From NCBI GenBank assembly GCA_900770415.1, contig CAAGKN010000004.1:62001-126000 (forward strand): DNA of 64,000 bases, in the 5' to 3' direction. How positions within the stretch are numbered: the stretch's first letter is position 1; every line of letters begins with the position of its first letter. The notes below the pieces were generated by a model, which did not search any database, was not told the origin of the DNA, and saw only the letters and a program-made list of their open reading frames with translations. This stretch comes from Clostridia bacterium (GTDB lineage Bacteria; Bacillota; Clostridia; TANB77; CAG-508). Below are positions 10,007 to 19,637 of the stretch, piece after piece. A program made the position numbers and the translations under genes.

Positions 10007-11884
10007 ATGGAAAAATATTATAATGATGCAATTATAGGTAATAAAGAAATAACAGCCAGCTATACCAAAAAAGGAGAACTATTAAGGGTATTTTACCCAA
10101 ACACAGATTACAGGCAATTTGTAGATTATTTTCATACAGGAGTAAAAATAAATGATTCAAATATGATTTATTTACATGACGACATAAACAACCAATATGA
10201 ACAATATTTTACAGAAAACACAAACATACTAAATACAAATATATTAAATACATATTTTAAATTAAATATTTTACAAACAGATTTTGTATGTATAAATAAA
10301 AACGTAATTGTAAAAAAATATAAATTCAAAAACCAAAACAATATAGATTTAAATGTAAGCTTTATAATACATTCTGCTTTACTTACAAATGACAATAATC
10401 AAGTAAGTGGCTACTATGTTAATGACAGCCTAGTTCAATATATGCATGATTATACATTTTCTATTTGCTCAAATAATAAAGTAAAAGCTTCACAAATAAA
10501 TAATAATGAAGCTAACATAGAAAACGGTGTAATTTGGGATAAAGATTATATAGGAATGTCAAATGATTCAAGTATTTGCTATGACTTAGGAACACTAAAA
10601 CCAAATGAAGAAAAAGAATTAGACATATATATAACAATTTCTCATGGTTCATCAATAAAAGAAATAGAAACAAAAATTACAGAAGCAAAAAATATAGATG
10701 TAAAAAAGGAATTAGACAAAGCAAAAAAACATTGGGAAAAATATGTAAAAGAACATGATACAATAAAACTTCCAGAATCTAATACTAAATACATGAAAAA
10801 ATTAGAAAAAATATATAAGAGAACAATATTACTTTATCCATTACTTACAAATGAGTTAACAGGAGGAATATCAGCAGCAGTAGAGATAGACGAAAACCGT
10901 ACAAAATGTGGAAGATACTCTTATTGTTGGCCAAGAGATGCAATATTTATAACAAATTCATTAGATATATTAGGAATGACAAAAGAAACAGAAAAATACT
11001 ACAAAACATTTTGCAAAATGACACAAAGCAAAAATGGAATGTGGGAGCAAAGATTTTATACAGATGGAAGTTTAGCTCCTTGCTGGGGATATCAAATAGA
11101 CGAAACAGCAAGTGTAGTATATGGAATTTACAATCATTATGAGCATACAAAGAACGAAAAATTTTTAAAAGACACATTAAGAATGAGCGAAAGTGCTATA
11201 AAATTCTTAAAGAAATACGTACAAAATGTTTTAGATGAAAAAGAAGAAGAATATAAAAGCTATGATTTGTGGGAAGAAAACGAGGGAATACACACATATT
11301 CACTTGCAACAATCTTTTCAAGCTTTGATGCAATGATAAAAATATATGAAATAGTAAAACCAGAGTTCGAAAAAAATAGATTAAAAATAGAAAAAATTGA
11401 AAAAGAATTGCAAATATTAAGAAAATATTTAGTAGAAATCAAAAATTACATATTAAAAAATCTATATGATAACAATAAAAAAACATTTGTAAGAAATAAA
11501 GATCAAAAAATGGATATAAGCTTACTAGGACTGGTTACACCATTTAAAGTAATAGCACCAAAAGAAAAGAAAATGCTAAACACATTAGAAAGAATAGAAC
11601 TAACATTAAGAACATATACAGGTGGCTATTTAAGATATGAAGGAGATAACTATGCAGGAGGAAATCCATGGGTAATAGCAAACTTATGGATGGCAGAATA
11701 TTGCTTAGAAGCAGGAAATAAAAAGAAAGCAAGAGAATGTTTTGAGTTCGTTGTAAAAACAGCAACAGAACATGGATATTTGGCAGAACAAATAGACAAT
11801 AGCACAATGCAAGCAAAATGGGTAATAGGATTAGGATGGTCACATGCGATGTTTATAGATGTATTGCAAAAACTATACAAATAA
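10007..11884 (+). CDS. Glycoside hydrolase family 15 protein (glucoamylase-like)
   Basis: A 625-aa cytoplasmic enzyme without signal peptide, related to bacterial GH15 glucoamylases/dextranases that release glucose from alpha-glucans. The N-terminal beta-sandwich (about 1-240) is followed by the (alpha/alpha)6 barrel with CGRYSYCWPRDA near 303, a WEQRFYTDGS segment near 346, the DLWEENEG segment with the expected general-acid Glu near 425, and a closing AEQIDNSTM...GWSHA. The ATG at 10007 has GAAGGAGA seven bases upstream and is preferred over the upstream frame start at 9992. It probably acts on intracellular storage glucan. Confidence 0.85.
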   Translation: MEKYYNDAIIGNKEITASYTKKGELLRVFYPNTDYRQFVDYFHTGVKINDSNMIYLHDDINNQYEQYFTENTNILNTNILNTYFKLNILQTDFVCINKNVIVKKYKFKNQNNIDLNVSFIIHSALLTNDNNQVSGYYVNDSLVQYMHDYTFSICSNNKVKASQINNNEANIENGVIWDKDYIGMSNDSSICYDLGTLKPNEEKELDIYITISHGSSIKEIETKITEAKNIDVKKELDKAKKHWEKYVKEHDTIKLPESNTKYMKKLEKIYKRTILLYPLLTNELTGGISAAVEIDENRTKCGRYSYCWPRDAIFITNSLDILGMTKETEKYYKTFCKMTQSKNGMWEQRFYTDGSLAPCWGYQIDETASVVYGIYNHYEHTKNEKFLKDTLRMSESAIKFLKKYVQNVLDEKEEEYKSYDLWEENEGIHTYSLATIFSSFDAMIKIYEIVKPEFEKNRLKIEKIEKELQILRKYLVEIKNYILKNLYDNNKKTFVRNKDQKMDISLLGLVTPFKVIAPKEKKMLNTLERIELTLRTYTGGYLRYEGDNYAGGNPWVIANLWMAEYCLEAGNKKKARECFEFVVKTATEHGYLAEQIDNSTMQAKWVIGLGWSHAMFIDVLQKLYK

Positions 11885-11978
11885 AACAAATAAAAATCAG
11901 TATCTTGGCAAAATGCACAATCTATTAATTTTGATTTGTTTAGAAATGTGATTAATATTTTAATTAAAGGAGAATTGT

Positions 11979-13340
11979 ATGGCAAAACCAAGTACAGTAT
12001 TTGTTTGTAGCAATTGTGGAAATGAATCTTCTAAATGGTTTGGAAGATGTCCAGCTTGCAATGAATGGAATACTTGTTATGAAGAAAAAATTAATTTAAA
12101 ATCTAGTGGAAAATCAGCTAGCAAAAAAACAGCGACAACAGTAAAACTAGACGATGTAAAGAAACAAGATATTGTTAGAACAAAAACAGGGTTTGGTGAA
12201 CTAGATAGAGTATTAGGAGGGGGACTTGTTAAAGGCTCCCTAACTTTACTTGGAGGAGAACCTGGTATTGGTAAGTCTACTTTAATTCTACAAATATGCG
12301 ATAAAATTAAAGGCGAAGGACAAGTTTTATATGTATCTGGAGAGGAATCTGCTCAACAAATAAAAATAAGGGCAGATAGATTAGGAATAAAAAACAATGA
12401 TATTGTATTTTTAGGAGAAACAGATATAGATGTAATAGAAGATGCAATATTAAAAACAAATCCAAAATTAGTTATAATAGATTCTATACAAACAATGTAT
12501 TCAGATGAAATAACTTCAGGACCCGGTAGCGTTAGCCAAGTAAGAGAAATAACAGCAAGAATAATGAAAATGTGTAAACAAGAAGAAATTACAACAATAA
12601 TAATTGGACATGTTACAAAAGATGGTAATATAGCTGGGCCAAGAGTTTTAGAGCATATGGTCGATACAGTTCTATATCTAGAAGGAGAAAGATATTTTGC
12701 TTATAGAATTTTAAGAGGAGTAAAAAACAGATTTGGTTCAACAAATGAAATTGGAATGTTTGAGATGAATGATATAGGTATGTGCGAAATTGACAATCCC
12801 TCATCTGTACTATTGTCAGAAAAGAATGAAAATGTAGCAGGCTCAATTGTTGTAGCAAGCATAGAAGGTACAAGACCAATACTTGTAGAATTACAAGCAT
12901 TAACGGCTACGAGCGTATTTGGAATGCCAAGGAGAACTGCGAATGGTATAGATTATAATAGATTAACATTATTAATTGCAGTATTAGAAAAAAGAACAGG
13001 ACTGCCACTTGGAAATCAAGATGTATATTTAAACATAGTTGGAGGAATAAAAATAAATGAACCAGCTTTAGATTTAGGCATAATTCTTGCAGTAAGTTCT
13101 AGTTTTAAAAATATACCAATACCAAATGATGTAATTGCAATAGGAGAGGTTGGACTAACAGGAGAAGTAAGAAGTGTAAATCAAATAGAAAAAAGAATAA
13201 AAGAAGCAGAAAAACTAGGATTTAAAAAATGTATAATTCCAGAAAGCAATAAAAAACTATTGAAAGATACATACAAATTAGATATAATAAGTGTGCAAAA
13301 TATTTCGGAAGCGATGAGATGCTTAGAATTAAAGAGGTGA
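11979..13340 (+). CDS. radA: DNA repair protein RadA
   Basis: Recombination ATPase that drives branch migration during homologous recombination. The 453-aa protein has the N-terminal zinc finger CSNCGNESSKWFGRCPACNEW (Cys at about 10, 13, 27, 30), Walker A GGEPGIGKST near 95, the RadA-specific KNRFG motif near 251 and a C-terminal Lon-like domain (about 275-450). The next gene, disA, starts 4 nt after the stop; radA-disA is a conserved Bacillota pair. Confidence 0.96.
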   Translation: MAKPSTVFVCSNCGNESSKWFGRCPACNEWNTCYEEKINLKSSGKSASKKTATTVKLDDVKKQDIVRTKTGFGELDRVLGGGLVKGSLTLLGGEPGIGKSTLILQICDKIKGEGQVLYVSGEESAQQIKIRADRLGIKNNDIVFLGETDIDVIEDAILKTNPKLVIIDSIQTMYSDEITSGPGSVSQVREITARIMKMCKQEEITTIIIGHVTKDGNIAGPRVLEHMVDTVLYLEGERYFAYRILRGVKNRFGSTNEIGMFEMNDIGMCEIDNPSSVLLSEKNENVAGSIVVASIEGTRPILVELQALTATSVFGMPRRTANGIDYNRLTLLIAVLEKRTGLPLGNQDVYLNIVGGIKINEPALDLGIILAVSSSFKNIPIPNDVIAIGEVGLTGEVRSVNQIEKRIKEAEKLGFKKCIIPESNKKLLKDTYKLDIISVQNISEAMRCLELKR

Positions 13341-13344
13341 TAGT

Positions 13345-14427
13345 TTGACAGAGAAAACAAAAAATGATGAAGAACTAATCAATATACTTAAGATTATAGC
13401 TCCAGGTACTTTATTTAGAGAAGGTCTAGACAACATATTAAAAGCAAAAACAGGTGCTTTAATTATAATAGGAGATACAAAAGAAGTCTTAGATTTAGTA
13501 GATGGAGGCTTTAGAATTGATGAGGAATATACTCCTGCTAGACTATATGAGCTTGCTAAAATGGATGGAGCAATAGTATTAAGCAAAGATTTAAAACGAA
13601 TTCTTTTAGCAAATACACAAATAATACCATCACCAAAAATATTAACACAAGAAACAGGAACAAGACATAGAACAGCAGAACGTACAGCAAAGCAAACAGG
13701 GGAGCTTGTTGTGAGTATATCTCAAAGAAGAAATATAATAACAGTATTTAAAGGAGACTTTAGATATACAATAGAGGACAGTAGCAAAATAGTAACAAAA
13801 GCAAATCAAGCACTTCAAACTCTAGAAAATTATAAAAGAGTTTTTGATACAAAACTAAAAGTTTTAAATGAGTATGAATTTAATGATATTGTTACATTAG
13901 ACAATGTAATTACATGTATACAGAGAGCTGAAATGGTAAACAGAGTTGCAGAACAAGTAAAACGCTCAATATATGAATTAGGAGCAGATGGAGTTTTAGT
14001 AAAAATGCAACTAGAAGAATTAGTAGAAGATTTACCACAAGAAGAGCTATTAATAATAAAAGATTACATAGCACCAACAAGAAGATTAGTAGCAGAAAAG
14101 ATATTACAAAATATACAAGCATATTCACAAACTGAATTTGTACAAGCAGAGCTAATTGCTAAAATGCTAGGATATGACCAATTCGATAACTATGAAGAAG
14201 TTGCGGTATATCCAAGAGGATATAGAATTTTAAATAAAATACCAAGAATGCCAAATAGTATTGTTACAAATTTAGTAAAAACATTTAAATCTTTCCAACA
14301 TATTTTACTTGCAGATGTAGACAAATTAGATGAAGTTGATGGAATAGGAGAAGTTAGAGCACGAACGATTAAGCAATCATTAAGAAGAATGCAAGAACAA
14401 TTTGTATTTGATAATTTAATGATTTAA
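13345..14427 (+). CDS. disA: DNA integrity scanning protein DisA (diadenylate cyclase)
   Basis: Makes c-di-AMP from two ATP and monitors DNA integrity, notably at sporulation. The 360-aa protein begins with TTG (GAGGTGATAG upstream). The DAC domain is at residues 10-150, with DGAIVLS and the GTRHRTAER motif carrying the RHR residues; then a helical spine and a C-terminal helix-hairpin-helix DNA-binding domain (VDGIGEVRARTIKQ near 335). Confidence 0.95.
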   Translation: MTEKTKNDEELINILKIIAPGTLFREGLDNILKAKTGALIIIGDTKEVLDLVDGGFRIDEEYTPARLYELAKMDGAIVLSKDLKRILLANTQIIPSPKILTQETGTRHRTAERTAKQTGELVVSISQRRNIITVFKGDFRYTIEDSSKIVTKANQALQTLENYKRVFDTKLKVLNEYEFNDIVTLDNVITCIQRAEMVNRVAEQVKRSIYELGADGVLVKMQLEELVEDLPQEELLIIKDYIAPTRRLVAEKILQNIQAYSQTEFVQAELIAKMLGYDQFDNYEEVAVYPRGYRILNKIPRMPNSIVTNLVKTFKSFQHILLADVDKLDEVDGIGEVRARTIKQSLRRMQEQFVFDNLMI

Positions 14428-14440
14428 TGAGGTGAAAAAT

Positions 14441-15628
14441 TTGAAAAATAAAAAATCTCAAAAAGGTATTACAATAATAGCATTAGTTTTAACTATTATT
14501 ATACTTTTAATATTAGCTTCTGTAGCGACATATACAGGAATTGAATCTTATGATAGAGCCGAACAAATAAAATTTGTATCACAAATGCAATTAATTCAAA
14601 CAAAAGTAGATGAAGTAGTACAAAAGAATGACTTTGCATCACTTGGAGATGCTTTAAATGCTGAACAAAAAAATATAGTAAATAGTGCAGTAAATAGCGA
14701 CGGAATATCATGGCCAACTACTGAAGAGTTTAACGACTATGTAAGATACTTTTCAAAAGAAAAGTTAAGGACACAATTAGAATTGGACAATATAGATGAA
14801 GACATAATCATAAATTTTAAAACTAGAGAAGTTATAAGCACAGTAGGGTTTGAATATGGAGGCACAACATATTATACTCAATATAAACTGCCAAAAGGGG
14901 AAAAGCTAACTCAATATGAAAAACCTAATACAACTCTATCTTTCGAGTATTCTAAAACCGCTCAGGACTTAACTTCAATATTAAAGATAGTAAAAGTAGA
15001 AAGAACAGAAAAGAATGGCAATACAGTGCAATTGAAATCAGATACATTAAAGTATGAACTATGGAAAAAAGAAAATGATAATTATGTTTATTTAAAACAA
15101 ATAAATCCAAACGAAACTTTAATTTCTATTGCTGGTGAGTATAAAATAAAAGTTATAGATAATGTAGGAAATGAATACGAGGGAGAGTCGTTTGTAATAA
15201 GAATTACAAACCCACCACGAATAGAAAAAAACTGGAGTAAAATAGTTCAGATAAAAGGTATAAATTCAGCTGGACAAAAAATTGACACGTTTACAGAAGT
15301 AGATAGTAATACAATATGGTATGACTATTCTAGCAATATTAAATTTGCATATTCAAAAAACAGTGATAGTGATTATCTAGTTTGGATTCCACGATATGCA
15401 AAAAATAATTCAACAAATGAAATTAAGTTCATAAAAGGAAATTCGAATATATTTGAAGATAATACAAAGATGAATGATGATTGGACTGTGCCAGAAGAGT
15501 TTTCACAAAATGGAATTAAGCTTACTGGATTCTGGCTTAAAGTAACAGAACCAAATTCTGAAGATAAGAATATAGATGAATTTTTAAAAAACATAAATAA
15601 AGAAGACATAGTTTATGTTTATGAATAA
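14441..15628 (+). CDS. Prepilin-like membrane-anchored protein, function unknown
   Basis: The 395-aa protein starts with a type IV pilin-like segment: basic residues, then KGITIIALVLTIIILLILASVA, whose Gly-Ile/Thr junction resembles a prepilin peptidase cleavage site, although Glu at mature position 5 is missing. The rest is extracellular-looking: a helical part (about 45-140), an Ig-like stretch near 160-250, and a C-terminal part with SDYLVWIPRYA and GFWLKVTEP. TTG at 14441 is chosen because GAGGTG lies seven bases before it; a GTG at 14432 overlaps that site. A prepilin peptidase is encoded at 45871. Confidence 0.6.
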   Translation: MKNKKSQKGITIIALVLTIIILLILASVATYTGIESYDRAEQIKFVSQMQLIQTKVDEVVQKNDFASLGDALNAEQKNIVNSAVNSDGISWPTTEEFNDYVRYFSKEKLRTQLELDNIDEDIIINFKTREVISTVGFEYGGTTYYTQYKLPKGEKLTQYEKPNTTLSFEYSKTAQDLTSILKIVKVERTEKNGNTVQLKSDTLKYELWKKENDNYVYLKQINPNETLISIAGEYKIKVIDNVGNEYEGESFVIRITNPPRIEKNWSKIVQIKGINSAGQKIDTFTEVDSNTIWYDYSSNIKFAYSKNSDSDYLVWIPRYAKNNSTNEIKFIKGNSNIFEDNTKMNDDWTVPEEFSQNGIKLTGFWLKVTEPNSEDKNIDEFLKNINKEDIVYVYE

Positions 15629-15643
15629 AAGGGAGGAAACAAA

Positions 15644-16390
15644 ATGAAAAACAAATTAACTTATAGCATAGCTGCATTAATAATTGTAATTATTATAGGA
15701 GGATTTTTAGGATACGGTTATTATAAAAAAGCAACATATAAACTACAAAGACCAGTGGTTTCTATGGAAGTAGAAGGATATGGTACAGTAAAAATGGAAT
15801 TGTATCCAGACATGGCACCAAATACAGTAAAAAACTTTGTTAAATTAGTCAATGAAGGTTATTACAATGGACTAACATTTCACAGAATACAAGAAGACTT
15901 AATACAAGGTGGAGATAAACAGGGAGATGGTACAGGAAGTACAGAATATAGTATAAATGGAGAGTTCGCTAAAAATAATTATAAAGAAAATACTTTAAGC
16001 TTTGAAAGAGGAACAGTAGGATTAGCACGACAAGACTATTCATATTATGCATCTATGGATTCTAGCTTAACAGAAAAAGGATATAATTCAGGATATGCAC
16101 AATTTTTTATAATGGCACAAGATCAAAAAGGATATGACGGTTATTACACAGCTTTTGGAAAAGTTATAGAAGGAATGGATGTTGTTGACAAACTAACAAA
16201 AATAGAAACACAAACAAAAACTGATGAACAAACAGGAGAAACATCAACAACTACTACACCAGTAAATGCACCTGTAATAAAAAATATGACAGTAGAAACA
16301 TTTGGAGTAAACTATGGAGAACCAGAAACACACAAATCTTTTGACATAAATTCTTGGTTTATGAGTTTATACGGATTATCACAACAATAA
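15644..16390 (+). CDS. Membrane-anchored cyclophilin-type peptidyl-prolyl isomerase
   Basis: Catalyses proline cis-trans isomerisation, probably outside the membrane. The 248-aa protein has an N-terminal transmembrane helix (about 7-25) and a cyclophilin domain (about 35-225) with the substrate-binding segments FHRIQEDLIQGGD, AQFFIMAQD and AFGKVIEGMDVVDK. A poly-Thr insertion (GETSTTTTP) lies near the end. It starts 15 nt after the pilin-like gene with GGGAGG upstream. Confidence 0.9.
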   Translation: MKNKLTYSIAALIIVIIIGGFLGYGYYKKATYKLQRPVVSMEVEGYGTVKMELYPDMAPNTVKNFVKLVNEGYYNGLTFHRIQEDLIQGGDKQGDGTGSTEYSINGEFAKNNYKENTLSFERGTVGLARQDYSYYASMDSSLTEKGYNSGYAQFFIMAQDQKGYDGYYTAFGKVIEGMDVVDKLTKIETQTKTDEQTGETSTTTTPVNAPVIKNMTVETFGVNYGEPETHKSFDINSWFMSLYGLSQQ

Positions 16391-16424
16391 ATAGTAATTT
16401 GCTGAAATGATTGGAGGAATGGGT

Positions 16425-16850
16425 ATGAAAAATAAAAATGTATTATTTGCAGTATTAGGTATAATTGTATTAGTAGTGTTAGTGATAGGAGTTTTTTATC
16501 ATTTTAGAGATAGAAGAACTTATACACTAAATTTACCTCAACTTGAAAAATTAGAAAGTATTTCATTAAATCAAAATGAAAAAGATATTAGTATTAATGA
16601 CAGAGAAGAAATGAAAGATATACTATATGTTTTAAATGGTACAAAAAGAGTTACTAAAAACGAAAGCATACAAGATGCACCTGTAAATATTGATGATGAA
16701 ATAAAAGTTGATTTTCACTTTATAGAAGCTGGAGTATCTACAATATTCGTATATAAGAAAAACAATAGTTATTATATTGAACAACCATATAATGGTATAT
16801 ATCAAATAAGTGGAGATGAATACAATTCGATAGAGAAACTTGTTAGATAA
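16425..16850 (+). CDS. Small membrane-anchored protein, DUF5301-like
   Basis: A 141-aa protein: an N-terminal transmembrane helix (about 5-25), then a compact extracytoplasmic domain. The LPQLEKLESISL...REEMKDILYVLNGT...NSYYIEQPYNGIYQI layout resembles the DUF5301 domain. Function is unknown. The ATG at 16425 is preferred because GGAGGAATGGGT precedes it. Confidence 0.65.
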   Translation: MKNKNVLFAVLGIIVLVVLVIGVFYHFRDRRTYTLNLPQLEKLESISLNQNEKDISINDREEMKDILYVLNGTKRVTKNESIQDAPVNIDDEIKVDFHFIEAGVSTIFVYKKNNSYYIEQPYNGIYQISGDEYNSIEKLVR

Positions 16851-16919
16851 ATTACAATTTGTATAAATAAATTTCAAAAAAATAATTTCAAAAAAAATAA
16901 AAAAAATTGAAATTTAGTA

Positions 16920-16948
16920 TTGACATATTAATTAAAATCTAGTATACT
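16920..16948 (+). promoter_or_regulatory. Promoter of the tRNA-Val/Asp/Phe cluster
   Basis: TTGACA (16920) and TATACT (16943) with a 17-nt spacer, 20 nt before the tRNA-Val gene. Confidence 0.8.
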
Positions 16949-16967
16949 TATTTTCGTCCTAAGAAAT

Positions 16968-17043
16968 GGGCGCATAGCTCAGCTGGTAGAGCATCTGCCT
17001 TACAAGCAGGGGGTCATAGGTTCGAGTCCTATTGCGCCCACCA
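16968..17043 (+). tRNA. tRNA-Val (anticodon TAC)
   Basis: Acceptor arms GGGCGCA/TGCGCCC close the cloverleaf; anticodon loop CTTACAA carries TAC; T-loop GGTTCGAGTCC; the CCA end is encoded. First of three tRNA genes. Confidence 0.95.
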
Positions 17044-17050
17044 TTTTTTT

Positions 17051-17127
17051 GGCCCGGTAGTTCAGTTGGTTAGAACGCTAGCCTGTCACGCTAGAGGTCG
17101 TCGGTTCGAGCCCGATCCGGGTCGCCA
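17051..17127 (+). tRNA. tRNA-Asp (anticodon GTC)
   Basis: Acceptor GGCCCGG/CCGGGTC, anticodon loop CTGTCAC with GTC, T-loop GGTTCGAGCCC, encoded CCA. Seven nt after tRNA-Val. Confidence 0.95.
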
Positions 17128-17147
17128 TTTTTTTATTATATATAGTT

Positions 17148-17223
17148 GGCTCGATAGCTCAGTTGGTAGAGCAGGGGACTGAAAATCCCCGTGTCAGTGG
17201 TTCGATTCCACTTCGAGCCACCA
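17148..17223 (+). tRNA. tRNA-Phe (anticodon GAA)
   Basis: Acceptor GGCTCGA/TCGAGCC, anticodon loop CTGAAAA with GAA, T-loop GGTTCGATTCC, encoded CCA. Last of the cluster; a terminator follows. Confidence 0.95.
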
Positions 17224-17226
17224 CAA

Positions 17227-17255
17227 AGCACAGCGAAGTCTGTGCTAATTTTTTT
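17227..17255 (+). terminator. Intrinsic terminator of the tRNA cluster
   Basis: AGCACAG/CTGTGCT stem with a 6-nt loop, then AATTTTTTT. Confidence 0.85.
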
Positions 17256-17316
17256 GGAAATTGTGGAATCGAAAAGGAGGCTGCCAAGTTTCAAACGAAA
17301 TTCCCATAAAAAATAA

Positions 17317-17345
17317 TTGACAACAATACAAAATGGTACTATAAT
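17317..17345 (+). promoter_or_regulatory. Promoter of the 58-aa membrane protein gene
   Basis: TTGACA and TATAAT with a 17-nt spacer, 87 nt before the start codon; the leader contains a small CCTG-TTTT-CAGG hairpin. Confidence 0.8.
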
Positions 17346-17431
17346 AAATCCTGCTTAATTTTTATAATCCTGTTTTCAGGTTGATATATAGACATAAGAA
17401 TTAAAAAGAATTTTTTCAGGAGGAAAAGGTA

Positions 17432-17608
17432 ATGAGCAAAAAGGACTTTGTTTTTAGCGTGATGTTGGGCTTTTTCATTGTGGCAACACTATTGAATTTA
17501 ATAATTTCAATAGTAACAGGAGATGTAATGGTATGGATATGCACAGTATTGGATGTTGTTACATTAATACTGTTTATAATATGGAATAAACTTAACAAAA
17601 AAGAATAA
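17432..17608 (+). CDS. 58-aa two-helix membrane protein
   Basis: A short gene with its own promoter, a strong ribosome binding site (AGGAGG, seven bases before ATG) and its own terminator. The protein begins MSKKDFVF and contains two hydrophobic helices (about 8-27 and 34-52) with a KLNKKE tail. Not recognised. The dedicated transcription unit argues that it is real; it could be a stress peptide or a small membrane protein. Confidence 0.75.
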   Translation: MSKKDFVFSVMLGFFIVATLLNLIISIVTGDVMVWICTVLDVVTLILFIIWNKLNKKE

Positions 17609-17620
17609 AGTATTAAAAGA

Positions 17621-17655
17621 AAGAGCTAATATTAACTTATTATTAGCTCTTTTTG
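17621..17655 (+). terminator. Intrinsic terminator after the small membrane protein
   Basis: AAGAGCTAATA pairs with TATTAGCTCTT, followed by a T-run. Confidence 0.85.
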
Positions 17656-17740
17656 CTATTATATTGAGTGTATAAGAGTTGATAAAATCAAAATAAAATG
17701 ATACAATTCAATAATAAAATAAATAAGGAATGATTGGCGA

Positions 17741-19614
17741 ATGAATAAAATTTTAGACAGAGTTAATAAACCTGATGATTTAAAAAAATTAAATTTATTA
17801 GAAAAAGAAGAATTGGCAAAAGAAATAAGAGAATATATATTAGAAATAGTATCTAAAAATGGTGGACATTTAGCTTCTAATTTAGGCGTTGTAGAACTTA
17901 CAATTGCTCTACATAGCGTTTTTGACTTACCACAAGACAAAATAGTATGGGATGTTGGGCATCAAAGTTATGTTCATAAGATTTTGACAGGAAGAAAAGA
18001 ACAAATTAAAACTTTAAGAAAATTTGGAGGTATATCACGGATTTCCTAAAATATCAGAGTCTGAATATGATAGTTTTGACACAGGGCATAGTAGCACATC
18101 AATATCAGTAGCCTTGGGAATGGCAAGGGCAAATGCATTAGAAAATAAATCTGATTATGTAATTGCTGTAATAGGAGATGGCTCATTAACTGGAGGAATG
18201 GCTATGGAGGCATTAAATGATGCAGGAAGTAGTAATTCTAATATAATAGTAATACTAAATGATAATGAAATGAGCATATCTAAAAACGTTGGAGGAATAC
18301 CAGCATTACTTACTAAGATTAGAATCAAAAAAATGTATAAAAGGTCGAATAATAATATAAAAAATTTCTTTAATAAAGTCCCTGTAATAGGAAAACCAAT
18401 TGTTACATTAGCTCACAACATAAAAAAAGGAATAAAGCAAATGGTTATTCCAAATATGTACTTTGAGGACATAGGCTTTACATATTTAGGACCAGTAGAT
18501 GGACATAACATAGAAGAGTTAGAAAAAATATTAAAACAAAGCAAACACTTGGAAGGACCTATTTTAATACATGTAATGACAAAGAAAGGAAAAGGATACA
18601 AATTTGCAGAGGAAACACCAGATAAGTTTCACGGAATTTCTAGTTTTGACTTAAAGACAGGAGAACCAATATCAAAATCAAAAAATGATTATTCAAAAAT
18701 ATTCGGAAATAAACTAATTGAATTAGCTTCAAAAGATGAAAAAATAGTAGCTGTAACTGCTGCTATGAAAGACGGAACAGGACTAAAAGAATTTGCAAAT
18801 AAATTTCCTAACAGGTTTTTTGACGTAGGAATAGCAGAACAACATGCAGTTGGAATGATTGCAGGCATGGCTGCATCAGGGTTAAAACCAGTATTTTCAG
18901 TATATTCTTCGTTTTTACAAAGAGGGTATGATCAACTCGTTCACGATATTGCATTAGAACAAATTCCTGCAACTATATGTGTTGATAGAGCCGGAATTGT
19001 TGGAGCAGATGGAGAAACACATCAAGGAATATTTGACTTGTGCTTTTTAAACTCTATACCAAATCTAGTTGTTATGGCACCAAAAGATTTTAAAGAACTA
19101 GAACAAATGCTAGAATTTGCAGTAAACTTAAATAAACCAGTAATAATTAGATATCCAAGAGGTGGAGAAGGAGTAGAAAAATTTGAACAGCATAAAAATA
19201 TAGAACTTGGTAAATCAGAAATCATAAAAGAAGGAAAGGATTTAACAATTGTAGCAATAGGAAAAATGGTTGATAGAGCACAAAATGTTGCTAAACTATT
19301 GGCAAAAGAAAATATTGATGCAGAAGTAATAAATGCAAGATTTTTGAAGCCATTAGATAAAGAAACAATATTAAAATCAGTAGAAAAAACTAAAAATGTT
19401 GTAACAATAGAAGATGGATTAATAGAAGGAGGACTTCGGAACATCTGTTATAGAAGCAATTAATGATAGTAAACTAGAAAATATAAAAACAAAGAGATTT
19501 GGATATAATGATTGTTTTGTAAAACATGGAAGTGTAGAAGAACTAGAAAAAGAATACGGATTAGATTCAGACAGTATTTTCAAAAATATAATAAAAAATA
19601 AAGTACTTGGATAA
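17741..19614 (+). CDS. dxs: 1-deoxy-D-xylulose-5-phosphate synthase, with two CGG +1 shift sites
   Basis: Thiamine-diphosphate enzyme that joins pyruvate and glyceraldehyde-3-phosphate in the first step of the MEP isoprenoid pathway. Read through it is 623 aa, typical. Motifs: GGHLASNLGVVELT near 45, the ThDP-binding GDGSLTGGMAMEALNDAG near 147, and the transketolase-like AEQHAVGMIAGMA near 366. The frame breaks at CGG 18038 and CGG 19437. Dropping each C gives ISGFPKISESEYDSFDTGHS and EGGLGTSVIEAIND, both expected for DXS. Without the second shift the C-terminal 60 residues would be lost. Confidence 0.92.
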
Positions 19615-19632
19615 TAATATTCAAGTACTTTA
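19600..19632. terminator. Bidirectional terminator between dxs and the minus-strand HD gene
   Basis: AAAGTACTTG (19600) and CAAGTACTTT (19622) pair perfectly; T-rich sequence follows on the plus strand and A-rich sequence precedes. The left arm overlaps the last dxs codons. Confidence 0.7.
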
Positions 19633-19637
19633 TTTTT

